From the NCBI GenBank assembly GCA_964057225.1, contig OZ059894.1:3720001-3784000 (forward strand): DNA of 64,000 bases, written 5' to 3'. Made by a program: the position numbers and the translations under genes. The notes under the pieces are model-generated. The model was not told where the DNA came from, did no database searches, and worked only from the letters and a program-made list of their open reading frames with translations. The DNA comes from Auanema rhodensis. Its lineage: Eukaryota; Nematoda; Chromadorea; Rhabditida; Rhabditidae. This document shows positions 50,543 through 63,300 of the stretch, one piece after another. How positions within the stretch are numbered: position 1 is the stretch's first letter; every line of letters starts with the position of its first letter.

Positions 50543-53500
50543 ATTTTTTCGTTGAATAACATCGTCCATCGTCTTTGCCTTGAAAAAAGGAATCTAAAAA
50601 CATCTACTTTTTGCTAAATTATTTTGAAATTTTTCGAAAAAATTTTTGTCAAAATGTTTTTGGAAGCAATGTTGAGTGTACATGGAAACTCAACATACAC
50701 TAATGCATCATTTTTCAAACGATCATAACTAATTTTTGTATTGAGCGTTTCTCAATGTAGTATAGTGCATTCGATGCGGATTTTTAAGCTGCGTCGATCT
50801 GTGTTATCAGATTTGCGCTAGCTTAAAAATGCACCGAGACATCAACTGATATAAGTTCACACTTATATCCTCGATTTTGACCCTGAAGAATTAATTTTTT
50901 CGTTGAATAACATCGTCCATCGTCTTTGCCTTGAAAAAAGAAATCTAAAAACATCTACTTTTTGCTAAATTATTTTGAAATTTTTCGAAAAAATTTTTGT
51001 CAAAATGTTTTTGGAAGCAATGTTGATTGTACATGGAAACTCAACATACACTAATGCATCATTTTTCAAACGATCATAACTAATTTTTGTATTAAGCGTT
51101 TCTCAATGTAGTATAGTGCATTCGATGCGGATTTTTAAGCTGCGTCGGTCTGTGTTATCAGATTTGCGCTAGCTTAAAAATGCACCGAGATATCAACTGA
51201 TATAAGTTCACACTTATATCCTCGATTTTCACCCTGAAGAATTAATTTTTTCGTTGAATAACAATGTCCATCGTCTTTGCTTTGAAAAAAGGAATCTAAA
51301 AACATCTACTTTTTGCTAAATTATTTTGAAATTTTTCGAAAAAATTTTTGTCAAAATGTTTTTGGAAGCAATGTTGAGTGTACATGGAAACTCAACATAC
51401 ACTAATGCATCATTTTTCAAACGATCATAACTAATTTTTGTATTGAGCGTTTCTCAATGTAGTATAGTGCATTCGATGCGGATTTTTAAGCTGCGTCGAT
51501 CTGTGTTATCAGATTTGCGCTAGCTTAAAAATGCACCGAGATATCAACTGATATAAGTTCACACTTATATCCTCGATTTTGACCCTGAAGAATTAATTTT
51601 TTCGTTGAATAACATCGTCCATCGTCTTTGCCTTGAAAAAAGAAATCTAAAAACATCTACTTTTTGCTAAATTATTTTGAAATTTTTCGAAAAAATTTTT
51701 GTCAAAATGTTTTTGGAAGCAATGTTGATTGTACATGGAAACTCAACATACACTAATGCATCATTTTTCAAACGATCATAACTAATTTTTGTATTAAGCG
51801 TTTCTCAATGTAGTATAGTGCATTCGATGCGGATTTTTAAGCTGCGTCGGTCTGTGTTATCAGATTTGCGCTAGCTTAAAAATGCACCGAGATATCAACT
51901 GATATAAGTTCACACTTATATCCTCGATTTTCACCCTGAAGAATTAATTTTTTCGTTGAATAACAATGTCCATCGTCTTTGCTTTGAAAAAAGGAATCTA
52001 AAAACATCTACTTTTTGCTAAATTATTTTGAAATTTTTCGAAAAAATTTTTGTCAAAATGTTTTTGGAAGCAATGTTGAGTGTACATGGAAACTCAACAT
52101 ACACTAATGCATCATTTTTCAAACGATCATAACTAATTTTTGTATTAAGCGTTTCTCAATGTAGTATAGTGCATTCGATGCGGATTTTTAAGCTGCATCG
52201 ATCTGTGTTATCAGATTTGCGCTAGCTTAAAAATGCACCGAGATATCAACTGATATATGTTCACACTTATATCCTCGATTTTCACCCTGAAGAATTAATT
52301 TTTTCGTTGAATAACATCGTCCATCGTCTTTGCCTTGAAAAAAGGAATCTAAAAACATCTACTTTTTGCTAAATTATTTTGAAATTTTTCGAAAAAATTT
52401 TTGTCAAAATGTTTTTGGAAGCAATGTTGAGTGTACATGGAAACTCAACATACACTAATGCATCATTTTTCAAACGATCATAACTAATTTTTGTATTGAG
52501 CGTTTCTCAATGTAGTATAGTGCATTCGATGCGGATTTTTAAGCTGCGTCGATCTGTGTTATCAGATTTGCGCTAGCTTAAAAATGCACCGAGACATCAA
52601 CTGATATAAGTTCACACTTATATCCTCGATTTTGACCCTGAAGAATTAATTTTTTCGTTGAATAACATCGTCCATCGTCTTTGCCTTGAAAAAAGAAATC
52701 TAAAAACATCTACTTTTTGCTAAATTATTTTGAAATTTTTCGAAAAAATTTTTGTCAAAATGTTTTTGGAAGCAATGTTGATTGTACATGGAAACTCAAC
52801 ATACACTAATGCATCATTTTTCAAACGATCATAACTAATTTTTGTATTAAGCGTTTCTCAATGTAGTATAGTGCATTCGATGCGGATTTTTAAGCTGCGT
52901 CGGTCTGTGTTATCAGATTTGCGCTAGCTTAAAAATGCACCGAGATATCAACTGATATAAGTTCACACTTATATCCTCGATTTTCACCCTGAAGAATTAA
53001 TTTTTTCGTTGAATAACAATGTCCATCGTCTTTGCTTTGAAAAAAGGAATCTAAAAACATCTACTTTTTGCTAAATTATTTTGAAATTTTTCGAAAAAAT
53101 TTTTGTCAAAATGTTTTTGGAAGCAATGTTGAGTGTACATGGAAACTCAACATACACTAATGCATCATTTTTCAAACGATCATAACTAATTTTTGTATTG
53201 AGCGTTTCTCAATGTAGTATAGTGCATTCGATGCGGATTTTTAAGCTGCGTCGATCTGTGTTATCAGATTTGCGCTAGCTTAAAAATGCACCGAGATATC
53301 AACTGATATAAGTTCACACTTATATCCTCGATTTTGACCCTGAAGAATTAATTTTTTCGTTGAATAACATCGTCCATCGTCTTTGCCTTGAAAAAAGAAA
53401 TCTAAAAACATCTACTTTTTGCTGAATTATTTTGAAATTTTTCGAAAAAATTTTTGTCAAAATGTTTTTGGAAGCAATGTTGATTGTACATGGAAACTCA

Positions 53501-56500
53501 ACATACACTAATGCATCATTTTTCAAACGATCATAACTAATTTTTGTATTAAGCGTTTCTCAATGTAGTATAGTGCATTCGATGCGGATTTTTAAGCTGC
53601 GTCGGTCTGTGTTATCAGATTTGCGCTAGCTTAAAAATGCACCGAGATATCAACTGATATAAGTTCACACTTATATCCTCGATTTTCACCCTGAAGAATT
53701 AATTTTTTCGTTGAATAACAATGTCCATCGTCTTTGCTTTGAAAAAAGGAATCTAAAAACATCTACTTTTTGCTAAATTATTTTGAAATTTTTCGAAAAA
53801 ATTTTTGTCAAAATGTTTTTGGAAGCAATGTTGAGTGTACATGGAAACTCAACATACACTAATGCATCATTTTTCAAACGATCATAACTAATTTTTGTAT
53901 TAAGCGTTTCTCAATGTAGTATAGTGCATTCGATGCGGATTTTTAAGCTGCATCGATCTGTGTTATCAGATTTGCGCTAGCTTAAAAATGCACCGAGATA
54001 TCAACTGATATATGTTCACACTTATATCCTCGATTTTCACCCTGAAGAATTAATTTTTTCGTTGAATAACAATGTCCATCGTCTTTGCCTTGAAAAAAGG
54101 AATCTAAAAACATCTACTTTTTGCTAAATTATTTTGAAATTTTTCGAAAAAATTTTTGTCAAAATGTTTTTGGAAGCAATGTTGAGTGTACATGGAAACT
54201 CAACATACACTAATGCATCATTTTTCAAACGATCATAACTAATTTTTGTATTGAGCGTTTCTCAATGTAGTATAGTGCATTCGATGCGGATTTTTAAGCT
54301 GCGTCGATCTGTGTTATCAGATTTGCGCTAGCTTAAAAATGCACCGAGATATCAACTGATATAAGTTCACACTTATATCCTCGATTTTGACCCTGAAGAA
54401 TTAATTTTTTCGTTGAATAACATCGTCCATCGTCTTTGCCTTGAAAAAAGGAATCTAAAAACATCTACTTTTTGCTAAATTATTTTGAAATTTTTCGAAA
54501 AAATTTTTGTCAAAATGTTTTTGGAAGCAATGTTGAGTGTACATGGAAACTCAACATACACTAATGCATCATTTTTCAAACGATCATAACTAATTTTTGT
54601 ATTAAGCTTTTCTCAATGTAGTATAGTGCATTCGATGCGGATTTTTAAGCTGCATCGATCTGTGTTATCAGATTTGCGCTAGCTTAAAAATGCACCGAGA
54701 TATCAACTGATATAAGTTCACACTTATATCCTCGATTTTCACCCTGAAAAATTAATTTTTTTGTTGAATAACATCGTCCATCGTCTTTGCCTTGAAAAAA
54801 GGAATCTAAAAACATCTACTTTTTGCTAAATTATTTTGAAATTTTTCGAAAAAATTTTTGTCAAAATGTTTTTGGAAGCAATGTTGAGTGTACATGGAAA
54901 CTCAACATACACTAATGCATCATTTTTCAAACGATCATAACTAATTTTTGTATTGAGCGTTTCTCAATGTAGTATAGTGCATTCGATGCGGATTTTTAAG
55001 CTGCGTCGATCTGTGTTATCAGATTTGCGCTAGCTTAAAAATGCACCGAGATATCAACTGATATAAGTTCACACTTATATCCTCGATTTTGACCCTGAAG
55101 AATTAATTTTTTCGTTGAATAACATCGTCCATCGTCTTTGCCTTGAAAAAAGGAATCTAAAAACATCTACTTTTTGCTAAATTATTTTGAAATTTTTCGA
55201 AAAAATTTTTGTCAAAATGTTTTTGGAAGCAATGTTGAGTGTACATGGAAACTCAACATACACTAATGCATCATTTTTCAAACGATCATAACTAATTTTT
55301 GTATTGAGCGTTTCTCAATGTAGTATAGTGCATTCGATGCGGATTTTTAAGCTGCGTCGATCTGTGTTATCAGATTTGCGCTAGCTTAAAAATGCACCGA
55401 GATATCAACTGATATAAGTTCACACTTATATCCTCGATTTTGACCCTGAAGAATTAATTTTTTCGTTGAATAACATCGTCCATCGTCTTTGCCTTGAAAA
55501 AAGAAATCTAAAAACATCTACTTTTTGCTAAATTATTTTGAAATTTTTCGAAAAAATTTTTGTCAAAATGTTTTTGGAAGCAATGTTGATTGTACATGGA
55601 AACTCAACATACACTAATGCATCATTTTTCAAACGATCATAACTAATTTTTGTATTAAGCGTTTCTCAATGTAGTATAGTGCATTCGATGCGGATTTTTA
55701 AGCTGCGTCGGTCTGTGTTATCAGATTTGCGCTAGCTTAAAAATGCACCGAGATATCAACTGATATAAGTTCACACTTATATCCTCGATTTTCACCCTGA
55801 AGAATTAATTTTTTCGTTGAATAACAATGTCCATCGTCTTTGCTTTGAAAAAAGGAATCTAAAAACATCTACTTTTTGCTAAATTATTTTGAAATTTTTC
55901 GAAAAAATTTTTGTCAAAATGTTTTTGGAAGCAATGTTGAGTGTACATGGAAACTCAACATACACTAATGCATCATTTTTCAAACGATCATAACTAATTT
56001 TTGTATTGAGCGTTTCTCAATGTAGTATAGTGCATTCGATGCGGATTTTTAAGCTGCGTCGATCTGTGTTATCAGATTTGCGCTAGCTTAAAAATGCACC
56101 GAGATATCAACTGATATAAGTTCACACTTATATCCTCGATTTTGACCCTGAAGAATTAATTTTTTCGTTGAATAACATCGTCCATCGTCTTTGCCTTGAA
56201 AAAAGAAATCTAAAAACATCTACTTTTTGCTAAATTATTTTGAAATTTTTCGAAAAAATTTTTGTCAAAATGTTTTTGGAAGCAATGTTGATTGTACATG
56301 GAAACTCAACATACACTAATGCATCATTTTTCAAACGATCATAACTAATTTTTGTATTAAGCGTTTCTCAATGTAGTATAGTGCATTCGATGCGGATTTT
56401 TAAGCTGCGTCGGTCTGTGTTATCAGATTTGCGCTAGCTTAAAAATGCACCGAGATATCAACTGATATAAGTTCACACTTATATCCTCGATTTTCACCCT

Positions 56501-56860
56501 GAAGAATTAATTTTTTCGTTGAATAACAATGTCCATCGTCTTTGCTTTGAAAAAAGGAATCTAAAAACATCTACTTTTTGCTAAATTATTTTGAAATTTT
56601 TCGAAAAAATTTTTGTCAAAATGTTTTTGGAAGCAATGTTGAGTGTACATGGAAACTCAACATACACTAATGCATCATTTTTCAAACGATCATAACTAAT
56701 TTTTGTATTAAGCGTTTCTCAATGTAGTATAGTGCATTCGATGCGGATTTTTAAGCTGCATCGATCTGTGTTATCAGATTTGCGCTAGCTTAAAAATGCA
56801 CCGAGATATCAACTGATATATGTTCACACTTATATCCTCGATTTTCACCCTGAAGAATTA
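49490..56860 (+). repeat. Block repeated at a 13-monomer offset, 4,563 bp (copies 142-149 and 155-162)
   Basis: Copies 143-149 match 156-162 in type and order; copies 142 and 155 match only in their right parts. Copy 145 has C298 whereas its partner, copy 158, has the standard T. The 5-mer HOR lies between and partly within these blocks. The larger duplication therefore predates the C298 change or the 5-mer duplication. Parts of the same order recur at 58,265-59,317 and 59,318-61,072. Confidence 0.75.
50543..54052 (+). repeat. 5-monomer HOR, two units, period 1,755 bp (copies 145-149 and 150-154)
   Basis: The unit is: a copy with gagacatc (C298); an A48 copy with T134 and gtcggt; a T37 copy with G201; a second A48 copy; and a T37 copy with catcgatc and ATATG. 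tttgctttg copies start at 51,245/53,000 and 51,947/53,702. The only private difference I noticed is gctgaatt at 53,421-53,428 in copy 153, which removes a stop codon on the minus strand. Confidence 0.9.
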
Positions 56861-58264
56861 ATTTTTTCGTTGAATAACAATGTCCATCGTCTTTGCCTTG
56901 AAAAAAGGAATCTAAAAACATCTACTTTTTGCTAAATTATTTTGAAATTTTTCGAAAAAATTTTTGTCAAAATGTTTTTGGAAGCAATGTTGAGTGTACA
57001 TGGAAACTCAACATACACTAATGCATCATTTTTCAAACGATCATAACTAATTTTTGTATTAAGCGTTTCTCAATGTAGTATAGTGCATTCGATGCGGATT
57101 TTTAAGCTGCATCGATCTGTGTTATCAGATTTGCGCTAGCTTAAAAATGCACCGAGATATCAACTGATATAAGTTCACACTTATATCCTCGATTTTCACC
57201 CTGAAGAATTAATTTTTTCGTTGAATAACAATGTCCATCGTCTTTGCCTTGAAAAAAGGAATCTAAAAACATCTACTTTTTGCTAAATTATTTTAAAATT
57301 TTTCGAAAAAATTTTTGTCAAAATGTTTTTGGAAGCAATGTTGAGTGTACATGGAAACTCAACATACACTAATGCATCATTTTTCAAACGATCATAACTA
57401 ATTTTTGTATTAAGCTTTTCTCAATGTAGTATAGTGCATTCGATGCGGATTTTTAAGCTGCATCGATCTGTGTTATCAGATTTGCGCTAGCTTAAAAATG
57501 CACCGAGATATCAACTGATATAAGTTCACACTTATATCCTCGATTTTCACCCTGAAGAATTAATTTTTTCGTTGAATAACAATGTCCATCGTCTTTGCCT
57601 TGAAAAAAGGAATCTAAAAACATCTACTTTTTGCTAAATTATTTTAAAATTTTTCGAAAAAATTTTTGTCAAAATGTTTTTGGAAGCAATGTTGAGTGTA
57701 CATGGAAACTCAACATACACTAATGCATCATTTTTCAAACGATCATAACTAATTTTTGTATTAAGCGTTTCTCAATGTAGTATAGTGCATTCGATGCGGA
57801 TTTTTAAGCTGCATCGATCTGTGTTATCAGATTTGCGCTAGCTTAAAAATGCACCGAGATATCAACTGATATAAGTTCACACTTATATCCTCGATTTTCA
57901 CCCTGAAGAATTAATTTTTTCGTTGAATAACAATGTCCATCGTCTTTGCCTTAAAAAAAGGAATCTAAAAACTTCTACTTTTTGCTAAATTATTTTGAAA
58001 TTTTTCGAAAAAATTTTTGTCAAAATGTTTTTGGAAGCAATGTTGAGTGTACATGGAAACTCAACATACACTAATGCATCATTTTTCAAACGATCATAAC
58101 TAATTTTTGTATTAAGCTTTTCTCAATGTAGTATAGTGCATTCGATGCGGATTTTTAAGCTGCATCGATCTGTGTTATCAGATTTGCGCTAGCTTAAAAA
58201 TGCACCGAGATATCAACTGATATAAGTTCACACTTATATCCTCGATTTTGACCCTGAAGAATTA
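56861..58264 (+). repeat. Run of catcgatc monomers sharing A84 (copies 163-166)
   Basis: Four consecutive copies read aacaatg and catcgatc. Copies 164 and 165 both read attttaaaat (A at base 84, at 57,295 and 57,646), a change seen nowhere else, so one arose from the other. Copy 166 has ccttaaaaa and acttctac, otherwise markers of the first 20 kb. Confidence 0.65.
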
Positions 58265-60370
58265 ATTTTTTCGTTGAATAACATCGTCCATCGTCTTTGC
58301 CTTGAAAAAAGGAATCTAAAAACATCTACTTTTTGCTAAATTATTTTGAAATTTTTCGAAAAAATTTTTGTCAAAATGTTTTTGGAAGCAATGTTGAGTG
58401 TACATGGAAACTCAACATACACTAATGCATCATTTTTCAAACGATCATAACTAATTTTTGTATTGAGCGTTTCTCAATGTAGTATAGTGCATTCGATGCG
58501 GATTTTTAAGCTGCGTCGATCTGTGTTATCAGATTTGCGCTAGCTTAAAAATGCACCGAGATATCAACTGATATAAGTTCACACTTATATCCTCGATTTT
58601 GACCCTGAAGAATTAATTTTTTCGTTGAATAACATCGTCCATCGTCTTTGCCTTGAAAAAAGAAATCTAAAAACATCTACTTTTTGCTAAATTATTTTGA
58701 AATTTTTCGAAAAAATTTTTGTCAAAATGTTTTTGGAAGCAATGTTGATTGTACATGGAAACTCAACATACACTAATGCATCATTTTTCAAACGATCATA
58801 ACTAATTTTTGTATTAAGCGTTTCTCAATGTAGTATAGTGCATTCGATGCGGATTTTTAAGCTGCGTCGGTCTGTGTTATCAGATTTGCGCTAGCTTAAA
58901 AATGCACCGAGATATCAACTGATATAAGTTCACACTTATATCCTCGATTTTCACCCTGAAGAATTAATTTTTTCGTTGAATAACAATGTCCATCGTCTTT
59001 GCTTTGAAAAAAGGAATCTAAAAACATCTACTTTTTGCTAAATTATTTTGAAATTTTTCGAAAAAATTTTTGTCAAAATGTTTTTGGAAGCAATGTTGAG
59101 TGTACATGGAAACTCAACATACACTAATGCATCATTTTTCAAACGATCATAACTAATTTTTGTATTAAGCGTTTCTCAATGTAGTATAGTGCATTCGATG
59201 CGGATTTTTAAGCTGCATCGATCTGTGTTATCAGATTTGCGCTAGCTTAAAAATGCACCGAGATATCAACTGATATATGTTCACACTTATATCCTCGATT
59301 TTCACCCTGAAGAATTAATTTTTTCGTTGAATAACAATGTCCATCGTCTTTGCCTTGAAAAAAGGAATCTAAAAACATCTACTTTTTGCTAAATTATTTT
59401 GAAATTTTTCGAAAAAATTTTTGTCAAAATGTTTTTGGAAGCAATGTTGAGTGTACATGGAAACTCAACATACACTAATGCATCATTTTTCAAACGATCA
59501 TAACTAATTTTTGTATTAAGCTTTTCTCAATGTAGTATAGTGCATTCGATGCGGATTTTTAAGCTGCATCGATCTGTGTTATCAGATTTGCGCTAGCTTA
59601 AAAATGCACCGAGATATCAACTGATATAAGTTCACACTTATATCCTCGATTTTCACCCTGAAAAATTAATTTTTTTGTTGAATAACATCGTCCATCGTCT
59701 TTGCCTTGAAAAAAGGAAACTAAAAACATCTACTTTTTGCTAAATTATTTTGAAATTTTTCGAAAAAATTTTTGTCAAAATGTTTTTGGAAGCAATGTTG
59801 AGTGTACATGGAAACTCAACATACACTAATGCATCATTTTTCAAACGATCATAACTAATTTTTGTATTGAGCGTTTCTCAATGTAGTATAGTGCATTCGA
59901 TGCGGATTTTTAAGATGCGTCGATCTGTGTTATCAGATTTGCGCTAGCTTAAAAATGCACCGAGATATCAACTGATATAAGTTCACACTTATATCCTCGA
60001 TTTTGACCCTGAAGAATTAATTTTTTCGTTGAATAACATCGTCCATCGTCTTTGCCTTGAAAAAAGGAATCTAAAAACATCTACTTTTTGCTAAATTATT
60101 TTGAAATTTTTCGAAAAAATTTTTGTCAAAATGTTTTTGGAAGCAATGTTGAGTGTACATGGAAACTCAACATACACTAATGCATCATTTTTCAAACGAT
60201 CATAACTAATTTTTGTATTGAGCGTTTCTCAATGTAGTATAGTGCATTCGATGCGGATTTTTAAGCTGCGTCGATCTGTGTTATCAGATTTGCGCTAGCT
60301 TAAAAATGCACCGAGATATCAACTGATATAAGTTCACACTTATATCCTCGATTTTGACCCTGAAGAATTA

Positions 60371-63300
60371 ATTTTTTCGTTGAATGACATCGTCCATCGT
60401 CTTTGCCTTGAAAAAAGAAATCTAAAAACATCTACTTTTTGCTAAATTATTTTGAAATTTTTCGAAAAAATTTTTGTCAAAATGTTTTTGGAAGCAATGT
60501 TGATTGTACATGGAAACTCAACATACACTAATGCATCATTTTTCAAACGATCATAACTAATTTTTGTATTAAGCGTTTCTCAATGTAGTATAGTGCATTC
60601 GATGCGGATTTTTAAGCTGCGTCGGTCTGTGTTATCAGATTTGCGCTAGCTTAAAAATGCACCGAGATATCAACTGATATAAGTTCACACTTATATCCTC
60701 GATTTTCACCCTGAAGAATTAATTTTTTCGTTGAATAACAATGTCCATCGTCTTTGCTTTGAAAAAAGGAATCTAAAAACATCTACTTTTTGCTAAATTA
60801 TTTTGAAATTTTTCGAAAAAATTTTTGTCAAAATGTTTTTGGAAGCAATGTTGAGTGTACATGGAAACTCAACATACACTAATGCATCATTTTTCAAACG
60901 ATCATAACTAATTTTTGTATTAAGCGTTTCTCAATGTAGTATAGTGCATTCGATGCGGATTTTTAAGCTGCATCGATCTGTGTTATCAGATTTGCGCTAG
61001 CTTAAAAATGCACCGAGATATCAACTGATATATGTTCACACTTATATCCTCGATTTTCACCCTGAAGAATTAATTTTTTCGTTGAATAACAATGTCCATC
61101 GTCTTTGCCTTGAAAAAAGGAATCTAAAAACATCTACTTTTTGCTAGATTATTTTGAAATTTTTCGAAAAAATTTTTGTCAAAATGTTTTTGGAAGCAAT
61201 GTTGAGTGTACATGGAAACTCAACATACACTAATGCATCATTTTTCAAACGATCATAACTAATTTTTGTATTAAGCGTTTCTCAATGTAGTATAGTGCAT
61301 TCAATGCGGATTTTTAAGCTGCATCGATCTGTGTTATCAGATTTGCGCTAGCTTAAAAATGCACCGAGATATCAACTGATATAAGTTCACACTTATATCC
61401 TCGATTTTCACCCTGAAGAATTAATTTTTTCGTTGAATAACAATGTCCATCGTCTTTGCCTTGAAAAAAGGAATCTAAAAACATCTACTTTTTGCTAAAT
61501 TATTTTGAAATTTTTCGAAAAAATTTTTGTCAAAATGTTTTTGGAAGCAATGTTGAGTGTACATGGAAACTCAACATACACTAATGCATCATTTTTCAAA
61601 CGATCATAACTAATTTTTGTATTAAGCGTTTCTCAATGTAGTATAGTGCATTCGATGCGGATTTTTAAGCTGCATCGATCTGTGTTATCAGATTTGCGCT
61701 AGCTTAAAAATGCACCGAGATATCAACTGATATAAGTTCACACTTATATCCTCGATTTTCACCCTGAAGAATTAATTTTTTCGTTGAATAACAATGTCCA
61801 TCGTCTTTGCCTTAAAAAAAGGAATCTAAAAACATCTACTTTTTGCTAAATTATTTTGAAATTTTTCGAAAAAATTTTTGTCAAAATGTTTTTGGAAGCA
61901 ATGTTGAGTGTACATGGAAACTCAACATACACTAATGCATCATTTTTCAAACGATCATAACTAATTTTTGTATTAAGCGTTTCTGAATGTAGTATAGTGC
62001 ATTCGATGCGGATTTTTAAGCTGCGTCGATCTGTGTTATCAGATTTGCGCTAGCTTAAAAATGCACCGAGATATCAACTGATATAAGTTCACACTTATAT
62101 CCTCGATTTTCACCCTGAAGAATTAATTTTTTCGTTGAATAACAATGTCCATCGTCTTTGCCTTGAAAAAAGGAATCTAAAAACATCTACTTTTTGCTAA
62201 ATTATTTTGAAATTTTTCGAAAAAATTTTTGTCAAAATGTTTTTGGAAGCAATGTTGAGTGTACATGGAAACTCAACATACACTAATGCATCATTTTTCA
62301 AACGATCATAACTAATTTTTGTACTAAGCGTTTCTCAATGTAGTATAGTGCATTCGATGCGGATTTTTAAGCTGCGTCGATCTATGTTATCAGATTTGCG
62401 CTAGCTTAAAAATGCACCGAGATATCAACTGATATAAGTTCACACTTATATCCTCGATTTTCACCCTGAAGAATTAATTTTTTCGTTGAATAACAATGTC
62501 CATCGTCTTCGCCTTGAAAAAAGAAATCTAAAAACATCTACTTTTTGCTAAATTATTTTGAAATTTTTCGAAAAAATTTTTGTCAAAATGTTTTTGGAAG
62601 CAATGTTGAGTGTACATGGAAACTCAACATACACTAATTCATCATTTTTCAAACGATCATAACTAATTTTTGTATTGAGCGTTTCTCAATGTAGTATAGT
62701 GCATTTGATGCGGATTTTTAAGCTGCGTCGATCTTTGTTATCAGATTTGCGCTAGCTTAAAAATGCACCGAGATATCAACTGATATAAGTTCACACTTAT
62801 ATCCTCGATTTTGACCCTGAAGAATTAATTTTTTCGTTGAATGACATCGTCCATCGTCTTTGCCTTGAAAAAAGAAATCTAAAAACATCTACTTTTTGCT
62901 AAATTATTTTGAAATTTTTCGAAAAAATTTTTGTCAAAATGTTTTTGGAAGCAATGTTGATTGTACATGGAAACTCAACATACACTAATGCATCATTTTT
63001 CAAACGATCATAACTAATTTTTGTATTAAGCGTTTCTCAATGTAGTATAGTGCATTCGATGCGGATTTTTAAGCTGCGTCGGTCTGTGTTATCAGATTTG
63101 CGCTAGCTTAAAAATGCACCGAGATATCAACTGATATAAGTTCACACTTATATCCTCGATTTTCACCCTGAAGAATTAATTTTTTCGTTGAATAACAATG
63201 TCCATCGTCTTTGCTTTGAAAAAAGGAATCTAAAAACATCTACTTTTTGCTAAATTATTTTGAAATTTTTCGAAAAAATTTTTGTCAAAATGTTTTTGGA

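Noticed and set aside
53320-53526. 68-codon open frame on the minus strand as a gene
   Set aside because: It lies wholly within a satellite monomer, starts with TTG, and is open only through one private substitution that removes a TAG present in the other copies. No homologue, ribosome site or conservation supports it.
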